Below are positions 7,402 to 16,000 of a stretch of 20,532 bases of DNA, piece by piece. A program made the translations under genes and the position numbers. Below the pieces are notes generated by a model, which worked only from the letters and a program-made list of their open reading frames with translations, did no database searches and was not told the origin of the DNA. The first letter of the stretch is position 1; every line of letters begins with the position of its first letter. Source of the stretch: an uncultured Clostridium sp. (GTDB taxonomy: Bacteria; Bacillota; Clostridia; TANB77; CAG-508). The stretch lies in contig USJU01000013.1 of assembly GCA_900555085.1 (NCBI GenBank), positions 1-20,532 on the forward strand. The letters are read 5' to 3'.

Positions 7402-8089
7402 TTATAAATTTATTCCTTCTAATATTTTCCATGTTTTATTTAATTCTGGTATAGATGTAAATGTCATTTCTTTTTTTGTTATTGGATGAATTATTGTTAA
7501 TTTATATGCCCATAGTGCAATTTGCTTGCCTCTACCTCTAGTTCCATATTTTTGGTCTCCATATATACTGTGCCCTCTACTAGATAATTGAACTCTAATT
7601 TGATGATGTCTTCCTGTATGCAATAGCACTTTTAATACAGATAAATCTATTTCACTATTATATTTTAATGTTTCATAATCTAGTTTTGCTAATTTTGAAT
7701 TTTTTGTTCCTTCTTTTACTACTTTGCTAATATTTTTTTGCTGATTTTTCAATAAATAATCTTCTAATGTATCCTTATTTTTTTTAAATTTACCATCTAC
7801 AACAATTAAATATTCTTTTTTTAATTGTCTGCTGCGAACCTCTTCGCTTAACCTTGAAGCCGCCTTAGATGTTTTTGCAAATACCATAACTCCGCCCTAC
7901 TGGTCTATCTAGCCTATGTACTAATCCTAAATATACATTTCCTGGTTTATTATATTTTTCTTTTATGTATTTTTTTATTATTTCTAACATATCTGTATCG
8001 CCTGTTTTGTCTGCTTGTGATGGTATGTTTGGTATTTTTTCTACTACTATTATGTGGTTGTCTTCGTATATTATTTTTAAATTGTTCAT
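7402..8089 (-). CDS. RluA-family RNA pseudouridine synthase, interrupted by a +1 frameshift
   Basis: The two frames 7865-8089 and 7402-7887 join into one 228-residue enzyme if one base is skipped at 7892-7894. The N-terminal part reads IIYEDNHIIVVEK and ends in the catalytic motif YLGLVHRLDRPVG (Asp61). The second part resumes with GVMVFAKTSKAASRL and continues with LLHTGRHHQIRVQLS, SIYGDQKYG and IALWAYKL, all typical of RluA-family enzymes that isomerise uridine in rRNA or tRNA. There is no S4 domain, so this is the short form of the family; the RNA target is unknown. In the zero frame, codon 66 is CGG and a stop follows within ten codons. The downstream half is undamaged, so the shift is recent, an artefact, or read through by the ribosome. 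RBS AAGGAA lies upstream of 8089. Confidence 0.85.
7892..7897 (-). other. +1 frameshift site (GGG CGG A) in the pseudouridine synthase gene
   Basis: The zero-frame reading is GTA GGG CGG AGT. Omitting the C, or equivalently one G, gives GTA GGN GGA GTT, which restores the conserved VGGVMVFAK segment. The zero-frame codon at the break is CGG. Confidence 0.85.
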
Positions 8090-8133
8090 TTTTTATTCCT
8101 TCTTTTTATATATAATAAATATTATACTTTTAT

Positions 8134-8176
8134 CGGGTCGTCGGGGACTCCGACCCCTACAACATCTGACATTAAT
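8134..8176. repeat. REP-like palindromic repeat, copy B
   Basis: The element has a stem GGGTCG (8135-8140) with CGACCC (8151-8156), and an alternative inner pairing GTCGG/CCGAC. It is followed by CCTACAACATCTGACATTAA. It lies between the pseudouridine synthase and methyltransferase genes and is far richer in GC than its surroundings. Confidence 0.65.
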
Positions 8177-8220
8177 TTTTATAATTATGTGTATTTTAAT
8201 TATATTACAAATCTCTTTTT

Positions 8221-8265
8221 GCGGACAGACTTAAGACGTCCGACCCTACATTGTTTGACATTAAT
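8221..8265. repeat. REP-like palindromic repeat, copy C (diverged)
   Basis: A hairpin CGGAC/GTCCG (8222-8226 with 8238-8242) is followed by CGACCCTACATTGTTTGACA and then TTAAT, matching the right half of copy B. The left half is diverged. Confidence 0.6.
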
Positions 8266-8277
8266 CTTATAAAAAAT

Positions 8278-9144
8278 TTATTTCTCCCAACGGGCATAAA
8301 TTCCACATGGTAATACTATTTCGGAATTTTTCATTGGTAATCCTATTTCTCCTGATGATAGCGTTCCTTTTTTCTTTATTTCTAGTCGTAGCATATTTTC
8401 TAGTACTTTTGCTGATATTCCTGTTGTATATGAATTTATTAGAAAGAATAGTGGGTCATCTGATAGTACTTGTGTACAAAGTTCTACCAAGTCATAAATA
8501 TTATTTTCAAATTGCCATACTTCTCCTTTTGCTCCTCTTCCATAAGATGGTGGGTCCATTATTATTGCATCGTATTTATTGCCTCTACGTATTTCTCTTT
8601 GTACAAATTTAACAACATCATCTATTATATATCTAACTTTTCTGTCCGCTAATTTTGATGATATTACATTTTCTTTCGCCCAAGTTACCATTCCTTTTGA
8701 ACTATCTACATGGCATACTGAAGCTCCTGCAGAAAGACATGCTACTGTTGCTCCTCCTGTGTATGCAAATAAGTTTAAAACTTTTATTTCTTTTTTGTGT
8801 TTCTTTTCATTTTCTATTTTATTTATCATCCAATCCCAATTAACAGCTTGTTCTGGAAATAACCCTGTGTGTTTAAATCCCATTGGTTTTATATTAAATG
8901 TTAAATTTTTATATTTAATTTGCCATGCTTTTGGCATTTGTTTTTTATAGTTCCAGCTTCCACCACCTGTTTTGCTTCTATTATAAACAGCATTTACCTC
9001 TTTCCATTTATTTGGAAAGCTTTTTTGTTTCCAAATAATTTGAGGATCTGGTCTTACAAGTGTAACATTTCCCCATCTTTCTAATTTTTCTCCATTTGCC
9101 ATATCTAATATTTCATAATCTTTCCAATTACTTGCTATTTTCAT
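8278..9144 (-). CDS. Class I SAM-dependent rRNA methyltransferase, RlmI/COG1092-like
   Basis: 288 residues. A Rossmann methyltransferase core has motif I in VLNLFAYTGGATVACLSAGA, an acidic ribose-binding position in CHVDSSKGMVTWAKEN, and motif IV MDPPSYGRG. The NLFAYTGG and DPPSYGRG signatures are those of the RlmI/RlmK group that modifies 23S rRNA. The PUA domain of E. coli RlmI is missing, so the exact target is unclear. I place the start at the ATG at 9144, because GGAGG sits just before it; a start at 9156 would put that Shine-Dalgarno inside the coding sequence. A 51-residue membrane protein gene ends 16 bp upstream, probably in the same operon. Confidence 0.85.
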   Translation of the reverse strand: MKIASNWKDYEILDMANGEKLERWGNVTLVRPDPQIIWKQKSFPNKWKEVNAVYNRSKTGGGSWNYKKQMPKAWQIKYKNLTFNIKPMGFKHTGLFPEQAVNWDWMINKIENEKKHKKEIKVLNLFAYTGGATVACLSAGASVCHVDSSKGMVTWAKENVISSKLADRKVRYIIDDVVKFVQREIRRGNKYDAIIMDPPSYGRGAKGEVWQFENNIYDLVELCTQVLSDDPLFFLINSYTTGISAKVLENMLRLEIKKKGTLSSGEIGLPMKNSEIVLPCGIYARWEK

Positions 9145-9160
9145 TTTTTCCTCCATTTAA

Positions 9161-9316
9161 TTATAACTTACATAACAACTTATAAAAATCATAAATACAA
9201 ATACAATTTACTATACTAAAAATAACTGTTAATAAAATAATTACTTTTAAAAATACATTGCTTGTCCTTTTTTCTTTAAATTTGACCTCAAAAATTTCAT
9301 CTTTCGCATATTCCAT
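9161..9316 (-). CDS. Small single-pass membrane protein, 51 residues, unknown function
   Basis: The frame begins with ATG at 9316 behind AAGGGGAG (good spacing) and ends with TAA at 9161. It encodes a charged, probably cytoplasmic N-terminus (MEYAKDEIFEVKFKEKRTSN) and one hydrophobic segment (about residues 21-42, VFLKVIILLTVIFSIV onward). The good RBS, the position just upstream of the methyltransferase gene, and the clear charged-then-hydrophobic layout argue that it is real. No family is recognised. It lies downstream of ldh on the same strand. Confidence 0.6.
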   Translation of the reverse strand: MEYAKDEIFEVKFKEKRTSNVFLKVIILLTVIFSIVNCICIYDFYKLLCKL

Positions 9317-9429
9317 AAAAATCTCCCCTTAAAATATATTTTTACTATTATTAATATATTTTAGGTAGAGATTTTCTAGAACCTAATATTTAATTATTTT
9401 ATCATAAAAATAGGCTATTTTTCAACACT

Positions 9430-10377
9430 TTATAATAAGTTCTCTATTTCTTTTATAATATCTCTTAAAATATTACAGCTATTATCAAATTTTGCTTGGT
9501 CTTCATCTGTTAATTTTAGTTCTAATATTTCTTTTACACCATTTGCTCCTATAATTGTTGGAACTCCTATATATAGCCCTTCTTGATTGTATTCTCCTCT
9601 TTGATAACTAGATAAAGTCATAATTTCATTTTCATCGTTTAATATTGCTTTTACTATTTTTGTAAGTGCAACACCAATTCCGTAATATGTTGCTTTTTTC
9701 TTTTCTATTATTTCGTATGCAGCATTTACTACATCCTTGTGAATTTCTGCTAAGTCTGACATTGGATGATTATTGTCTTTCATTATATCTGTCATTTTTT
9801 TGCATCCTACATAAGCATTTTCCCAGCTTACAAATGAAGAATCTCCATGTTCCCCCATTATATATGCATGAATATTTTTACTTGATACTCCTAAATATTC
9901 TCCTATTAAATATCTAACCCTAGCTGTATCTAATGCTGTTCCAGAACCTATAACTTTTTCCTTTGGGAATCCAGAAACTTTTGCTACAACATATGTCATA
10001 ATATCTACTGGGTTACTTGCTATTACAAATATTCCATTAAATCCACTTCTTACAACGTTTTCAGTAATTTCTTTAATTATTTTCGCATTTGTTTGAACTA
10101 ATTCTAATCTTGTTTGATTTGGCTTTTGGTTAATACCTGCTGTTATTACTACAATGTCTGCATCTTTACATTCATCGTAGTCTCCTGCTCTTATTTCCAT
10201 TTTAGATGGAGCATATGGAACACCATGTGATAAGTCCATTGCTTCTCCCTCTGCCTTTTCTTTTAATACATCTATTAAAACAAGTTCATTTGCTCCTCCT
10301 TGATTTAATAATGAATAAGCAAAGCTCATTCCCACAAAACCTGTACCTACTAAAACAATTTTTCTTTTATCTATCAT
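9430..10377 (-). CDS. ldh: L-lactate dehydrogenase
   Basis: 315 residues, the usual length. The NAD-binding glycine motif is GTGFVG (11-16). The substrate-specificity loop NQKPNQTR carries Q84, which selects pyruvate/lactate over malate, and R90. The catalytic pair is D150 (ALDTAR, with R153 binding the carboxylate) and H177 in GEHGDS. It is a cytoplasmic enzyme that reduces pyruvate to L-lactate and regenerates NAD+ during fermentation. RBS AAGGAGGAAG lies upstream of the ATG. The gene begins 54 bp after the stop of the J-domain gene, so they may share a transcript. No terminator is obvious after it, only AT-rich inverted repeats in 9345-9425. Confidence 0.96.
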   Translation of the reverse strand: MIDKRKIVLVGTGFVGMSFAYSLLNQGGANELVLIDVLKEKAEGEAMDLSHGVPYAPSKMEIRAGDYDECKDADIVVITAGINQKPNQTRLELVQTNAKIIKEITENVVRSGFNGIFVIASNPVDIMTYVVAKVSGFPKEKVIGSGTALDTARVRYLIGEYLGVSSKNIHAYIMGEHGDSSFVSWENAYVGCKKMTDIMKDNNHPMSDLAEIHKDVVNAAYEIIEKKKATYYGIGVALTKIVKAILNDENEIMTLSSYQRGEYNQEGLYIGVPTIIGANGVKEILELKLTDEDQAKFDNSCNILRDIIKEIENLL

Positions 10378-10431
10378 AATACTTCCTCCTTAACTAAATT
10401 TTTTACATTATTTATTCTTTTATTCAATGTT

Positions 10432-11088
10432 TTAATGCATATCTATAATTGTTTGTTTTATTGCTATAAAAAATTTTTTTATAAATTCTACCAAAGCTTG
10501 TAAAACTACATTTTCATTGTATAAATTCATTATTAACTTGTGTGTTGGTGGGAAAAACCAAATAAAAATTGCAATTATACACATTATCGCCAAAGCTTTT
10601 AAGTTTTCTTTTATTTTGTTTCCAAATAACTGTGCTTTAAATCTTCTTAATTTTTTATTGTAATCCCTTATATAGTCCTTTTCTGTATAAACTCTTTGAT
10701 TATTATTTTCATTACTTTTTTGTTTATAATAAACAGCATTATTTTGAGAATTAGAATTAGAATTATTATTTATTGTGTTATTAGTTTGGTTTCTTTTTTG
10801 TGCTTCAGAATAATTTCTAGCTACTTTGTTAATTATATTTTGTTCATCTTGCTGTCTTTTTATTTCTCTTTCTCGCTCTAATTTTTGGTCATATTCTTTA
10901 CGTTTTTGCTCATCCGACAGCACACTATATGCATCATTAATTTGCTTCATTTTTTCTTCTGCTTTTACTTTATCTGCTTCATTTGTTTGCAAATCCGGAT
11001 GATATTTTTTTGCTTGAATTTTATATATTTTATTTATTGTTTCCATAGAAGCATTTTCATTAACTTCTAAAATTTCATATAAATTCAT
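10432..11088 (-). CDS. Membrane-anchored J-domain protein
   Basis: 218 residues. The N-terminal J domain (1-70: LYEILEVNENAS ... YHPDLQ ... INDAYSVLSDEQKRKEYD) contains the HPD motif (H30-D32) needed to stimulate the ATPase of DnaK. A charged and Asn-rich linker (about 70-160) follows, then a hydrophobic segment (163-180, LKALAIMCIIAIFIWFF) and an amphipathic tail. The zinc-finger and substrate-binding domains of true DnaJ are absent, so it is a specialised co-chaperone that probably brings DnaK to the membrane. The start ATG at 11088 follows GGAG. It lies upstream of ldh on the same strand. Confidence 0.88.
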   Translation of the reverse strand: MNLYEILEVNENASMETINKIYKIQAKKYHPDLQTNEADKVKAEEKMKQINDAYSVLSDEQKRKEYDQKLEREREIKRQQDEQNIINKVARNYSEAQKRNQTNNTINNNSNSNSQNNAVYYKQKSNENNNQRVYTEKDYIRDYNKKLRRFKAQLFGNKIKENLKALAIMCIIAIFIWFFPPTHKLIMNLYNENVVLQALVEFIKKFFIAIKQTIIDMH

Positions 11089-11126
11089 AGTTTTTTCTCC
11101 ATTTGTGTTAAAAAATTTCTTATATC

Positions 11127-11295
11127 ATCTAAAAATATTTAAAAATAAATATTTCTCGGCTCAATACGTTCGTTATAGCTTCTAATAGAAATTTAAACGA
11201 GCCTCTCGCAAAACGCGCCCTCATTTAAATTTAATAAGAAGCTATACACTCTCTCCAATCACATTCGAAATATTGATTTTTAATTATTTTTAGAT
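11127..11295. repeat. MITE-like long palindromic element 1
   Basis: The outer arms 11127-11155 and 11267-11295 are inverted repeats of 29 bp with two mismatches. A second pair of inner arms (11174-11201 with 11220-11246) also matches well, leaving a short GC-richer centre (about 11202-11219). The whole can fold into one long interrupted hairpin. No coding capacity and no obvious target-site duplication is seen. Confidence 0.65.
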
Positions 11296-11332
11296 TTAAC
11301 CAATTACTCTTTTGCTATTATAACACAAAAGG

Positions 11333-11361
11333 TAGAAATTTGTACAATAGTGTGATATAAT
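11333..11361 (+). promoter_or_regulatory. Extended -10 promoter of the DUF4364 gene
   Basis: TAGAAA (11333-11338), a 17-bp spacer, and TGA-TATAAT (TG at 11353, -10 at 11356-11361) lie 30 bp upstream of the start codon. Confidence 0.55.
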
Positions 11362-11390
11362 AAAAAAAATTTTTTAAGGAGACGAATTTT

Positions 11391-11927
11391 ATGCAACTAT
11401 CATCAGATAAATCTTTACTTGCTGAAAGTAAAGTGTTAATTTTATACATTTTATATAAAGCAAATAAACCTTTAACAAATGAAGAATTTTTAAAATTAGT
11501 TTTATCTGTTACAGATATGAATTATTTTTATTTTCAACAATTTTTATTAGATTTATTAAACACCAAATATGTAATTTCTTATAAAAAAGAAGATTTAGAT
11601 TTTTATGAAATAACAGAACAAGGAATTGCAGCCTTAGAACTAACTAAAGATATGATTCCTGGCATAATGAAACTAAAAGTTGATAGTAATTTTGATGAAG
11701 AAATGGACATAATTGAAAATGAAATATCAGTTTCAGCAGAATATGTGCCAATTTCTGAAAATGACTATAAAATTAAATGCAAAGTTTTTGACAATGGAGA
11801 AACAATATTTGAACTAAAAACATTTGCAGGCTCAAGCCAGCAAGCTCAAAAAATTGTAAATAATTGGAATAATAATGCAACAAAAATTTATCCTCAAATT
11901 TTAGCGTTGCTAGATTCTGAGGAATAG
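11391..11927 (+). CDS. DUF4364 family protein (winged-helix-like)
   Basis: 178 residues. The N-terminal ~85 residues (KVLILYILYKANKPLTNEEFLKLVL ... YVISYKKEDLDFYEITEQGIAALE) look like a winged-helix domain. A C-terminal alpha/beta region (YKIKCKVFDNGETIFELKTFAGSSQQAQKIVNNW) follows. This matches the DUF4364 family of clostridia as I recall it; members resemble PadR-like regulators, but the function is not established. RBS AAGGAG lies upstream of the ATG at 11391. It is convergent with the TrmH-family gene, with a palindromic region in between. Confidence 0.8.
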   Translation: MQLSSDKSLLAESKVLILYILYKANKPLTNEEFLKLVLSVTDMNYFYFQQFLLDLLNTKYVISYKKEDLDFYEITEQGIAALELTKDMIPGIMKLKVDSNFDEEMDIIENEISVSAEYVPISENDYKIKCKVFDNGETIFELKTFAGSSQQAQKIVNNWNNNATKIYPQILALLDSEE

Positions 11928-11943
11928 ATTTTAACATATTTTC

Positions 11944-12168
11944 AATGACAAATATATTTGTTTTGAAATACCGCGTAAGCGACCAAACGAGCAGATTCTT
12001 TCTGCGAGTGCGATTTGGAGCAATCTTCATTTTACAAATTTAAAAATAAGTACTGTAAATATAAATCATTATTTTATAGAATTTTAATTATGCGCTAAAT
12101 GGTCAACAGACCATTTTTTGATTCGAAGATTGCGACACCAAGGTATAAAAAACAATTTATTTGTCATT
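11944..12168. repeat. MITE-like palindromic element 2 between convergent genes
   Basis: The terminal arms 11944-11972 and 12142-12168 are imperfect inverted repeats sharing AATGACAAATA at the tips. Inside are a second inverted pair, GCAATCTTC at 12020-12028 with GAAGATTGC at 12125-12133, and local hairpins such as GCAGA/TCTGC near 11991-12005. It has no coding capacity. Together with the flanks this is all that the 269-bp gap between the DUF4364 and TrmH genes contains. Confidence 0.55.
12097..12119 (+). terminator. Terminator for the plus-strand DUF4364 transcript
   Basis: A perfect 8-bp stem AAATGGTC/GACCATTT (12097-12104 with 12109-12116) has a 4-base loop and leads into a T6 run. It lies 170 bp past the DUF4364 stop, inside palindromic element 2. 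Confidence 0.65.
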
Positions 12169-12196
12169 TATAATATTTAAAAATGATACAAAAAAT

Positions 12197-12982
12197 TTAT
12201 ATTTTCTGCCTCACATATTCATATAAAATTACTCCTGTTGCAACTGATGCATTCAAACTTTCTGTTTTTCCTAACATTGGTATTTTTATTTTTGTATCTG
12301 CCACTTCTACTATTTCTTTTGATACCCCATTTGCTTCATTTCCTATAACTATCGCCTTTTTATTTAGCTTTATATCATATAAGCTTTCTTTTGTTTGAAG
12401 TGATGTTACTACTACTTTAAATTTATTTTTTTGTATTTCTTTTATAGTTTCTTGCAAGTTTTCAGCTCTTATAATATTTACTCTAAATATTGCTCCCATT
12501 GTTGAACGTACTACTTTAGGGTTGTATGGATCTGCAGTTTTAGATGAAATTATTATTTGTTTCAAATTCACACTATCTACAGTTCTTAATATTGTTCCTA
12601 AATTTCCTGGGTCTTGTATTCCATCTAAAACCACAATTAAATCCTCGTTATAATTTATATTAAAATTATTTGCATCTTTCTCTATTACAGCTAAAATTCC
12701 CTGTGGTGTTCCAACATTTGTTATACTTGCAAATACTTTTTGGCTTACATATATGCATTCATATTTTGAAATTTTATATAGCAATTCTTTATCTATGCCC
12801 TCATCTTTTATGCAGTCTTCACATATTACTATTTTCTTTATATTTGCATTTTCTTCTATTGCTTCTGCAATAATTTTAATACCTTCTACAATGTAGCAAT
12901 TTCCCTCATCTCTGTATTTTTTTTCGTTTAACTTTTTTATTTTCTTTATACTTTCATTATCTTTACTTGTAATAACTTGCAT
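12197..12982 (-). CDS. TrmH/SpoU-family RNA 2'-O-methyltransferase
   Basis: 261 residues. The N-terminal substrate-binding domain (1-100) begins ITSKDNESIKKIKKLNEKKYR and includes YIVEGIKIIAEAI. The C-terminal SPOUT domain carries the three family motifs: LDGIQDPGNLGTILRTVDS, VIGNEANGVS and IPMLGKTESLNASVATGVILYE. Such proteins methylate the 2'-OH of a ribose in rRNA or tRNA using SAM bound in a trefoil knot; the exact nucleotide cannot be told from sequence. RBS GTGAGGA lies before the ATG at 12982. It begins 19 bp after the end of mfd, so the two are probably one operon. Confidence 0.9.
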   Translation of the reverse strand: MQVITSKDNESIKKIKKLNEKKYRDEGNCYIVEGIKIIAEAIEENANIKKIVICEDCIKDEGIDKELLYKISKYECIYVSQKVFASITNVGTPQGILAVIEKDANNFNINYNEDLIVVLDGIQDPGNLGTILRTVDSVNLKQIIISSKTADPYNPKVVRSTMGAIFRVNIIRAENLQETIKEIQKNKFKVVVTSLQTKESLYDIKLNKKAIVIGNEANGVSKEIVEVADTKIKIPMLGKTESLNASVATGVILYEYVRQKI

Positions 12983-13001
12983 TTTAATTCCTCACTTAAA
13001 A

Positions 13002-16000
13002 TTAAATATTATTTATAAATTCTTTTACCTCTTTTATAAGAATATCATTTTCAGCACTTGAAACTTGTAATGTAATATATGGATTTCCTGGTGAAAATTT
13101 AATTTTATTTTCATATATTTTTAATAGTTTTTCTATAATTGATAAGTCGAATTTTTTATTATTAAATGTAAATACAATATTTTTTCCTCTTTGACTAACC
13201 TTTATTATATATTTTTCTTTACACATCATTTTTATTCTTGAAACTTCTATTAAATTATTTAATTCACGTGGTGTTTCTCCATATCTATCTAATACCTCAT
13301 CTAAAACGTTTTGTATATCTTCTTCTGTTTTACATAGTGCTATATTTTGATATACTTCTATTTTTTGACTAGATTCAAAAATATATTCATCTGGTATGTA
13401 ACTTGAAATATTCATATCTATTTGAATATCTGGCTCTTCTTCTACTTCTATTCCTTGCATTTCTTTCATAACTTCATCTAGTAAATTGCAGTATGTATCA
13501 TATCCAACTTGTTCCATATGTCCATGTTGTATTTCTCCGTAATAGACTTCCGGCTCCTCTTATTTCTAAGTCTCTCATTGCAATTTTGAAACCTGAACCA
13601 AACTGTGTAAATTCTTTTATAGCTTTTAATCTTTTATCTGAAACTTCTGATAATATTTTTGCTCTTTTATAGGTTATGTATGCGTATGCTTGAGTTCCGC
13701 TTCTACCAACTCTTCCACGAATTTGATATAATTGTGCAAGTCCAAGTCTATCTGCATTTTCAACTATTATTGTATTTGCATTTGGAATATCTATTCCAGA
13801 TTCTAAAATAGTTGTACATACTAGTACATTTGTTTCGCCATCTATAAATTCTTTCATTATATCTTCCAATTGACTTCCTGTCATCTTTCCATGTGCATAT
13901 GAAACTTTTGCTTCTGGTACTAAATTAGATATTTCAATAGCTTTTCTTTCTATTCCTTCTACATTGTTAAATAAGTAAAATACTTGTCCTCCACGTTCTA
14001 ATTCTTTTGTTATAGCCTCTTTTACAACTTCTTCATCATATTCTATAACATAAGTTTGAACTGGCTTTCTGTTTTGTGGTGGCTCATAAATTATAGACAT
14101 ATCTCTTACTCCAACAATAGACATATGTAGTGTTCTCGGTATTGGTGTTGCTGTCATTGTAAGGACATCTACGTTTGTTTTATATTCTTTTATTTTTTCT
14201 TTTGCTTTAACTCCAAATCTATGCTCTTCATCTATAATTAGCAATCCTAAATCTTTAAATTCAACATCTTTGCTAAGTAGTCTGTGTGTACCAATTACAA
14301 CATCTACTTCTCCTAGCTTTAATTTTTTTATAATTGCATTTTGTTCTTTTTTAGTTTTAAATCTATTTAAAACTTCAACTCTTATAGGAAATTCTTCCAT
14401 TCTTTCTTTAAAACTTTCATATTGTTGATCTGCCAAAACTGTTGTAGGCACTAAATATGCAACTTGTTTTTGATCCATAACAGCCTTAAAAGCTGCTCTT
14501 ATTGCAACTTCTGTTTTTCCATATCCAACATCTCCACACAATAATCTGTCCATTGGTTTTGGCTTTTCCATGTCTTTTTTTACTTCTTCTATACAACGTA
14601 ACTGGTCATCTGTTTCTTGGTATGGAAAGCTGTTTTCGAATTGAGTTTGCCATGGTGTATCTTTAGAAAATGCATACCCCTGCACTTTTTGCCTTTTTGC
14701 ATACAATTCTATTAATTCTTTTGCAACTTCTCTTAAATTTTTCTTAACTCTAGCTTTAGTTTGTTCCCATTCTTTTCCACCTAATCTATTAACTTTAGGT
14801 ATTCTTTCTCCTCCGCCAACAAATTTTCTTATTGTGTCTAGTTGATTTGTGGGAACATATAAAACATCATCATTTTTATATTTAATTTTTATATAATCTT
14901 TTGTAACACCATCTGCTGTAATTGTGTTTACACCTATAAATTCACCTATTCCATGATTTTTATGTACAACAAAATCGCCTGCTTTTAAATCGGCAAAAAC
15001 AACCTTTTCTCCCTCTTTAAAAGAACTGTGTGTACTTCTTCTTTTACGTTTATCTGAATCTATTACATTATTTGCATCTATTACAACTAAGTTATTGTCT
15101 ATATCTTCAAATCCTGAAGATAATTTTCCGATTTCAATATGTGCAATATTTTCTTTATTTTTTATAATATCTGCATTTTTTTCATTTATACTATTTAGCA
15201 CATTAAAGTCTGTTAATATTTTTGAAAGTTTTTTTGCTTTTTCTTTGTTTTCTACTAATATAATAACTTCTTTGTTTTGGACTAAATTATTATTTATATC
15301 TTTCACAAAAGACTCTATTTCGCTTTTAAAATAGTTTATTTGTCTATTATTAAAGTTATATTCTATTTGAGCTATTTTTTTAGCTTTATCTTGATTTTCT
15401 AAGTAAATTGTGTTACTTAAATTTATATTTTCTTCTAAGCTTTCTGAAATTTTACTATTTTGAAGTATTTGTGGAATTATTTTCTCTCTTTCAGTTAAAC
15501 TTTTTATTAAATTATCATAGTCATTTTTTATATTTTCTTTTCTTGCTTCTACTTTGCTTTTTTCATCTATTAATATAATTGTATCTTGTGGTAAATAATC
15601 TAAAATTGTTTCTGTTTTAGAATAAAAATAATCTATATACTTATCAACCTTACTTACATAACTTTCTTCTTTTATTTTTCTTACATCTTCTTCAGCATTT
15701 TCTTGTTGTTTTTCTGTGTAATTATTATCTAAAATTTTATTGCAAACAGTCTCTTTATCTGTTTCTAATAAGTATTCGTGTAATGGTATTATTTCAACTT
15801 TTTCGGCCATTTCAGTTGAACGTTGGCTACTTAAATTAAAGTACCTTATAGAATCTATATCATCTCCCCAAAGTTCAATTCTAACACCTAAATTTTCACT
15901 TATTGAAATATCTATAATTCCACCTCTTATGCAAAACTGACCGTTTCCTTCTGTTAATTCTGTTCTTTCATCCCCCATACTTATTAGCTTTTCTTTTAAT

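Larger units (their letters stand above)
11089..11390. other. Divergent intergenic region holding a long palindrome and a promoter
   Basis: About 300 bp between the J-protein and DUF4364 genes. Most of it is the 169-bp palindromic element at 11127-11295. The right end carries the DUF4364 promoter. No open frame is supported. Confidence 0.7.

Noticed and set aside
11773..12030. 85-residue minus-strand frame over the end of the DUF4364 gene
   Set aside because: No RBS, overlaps a supported gene and runs into the palindromic element.
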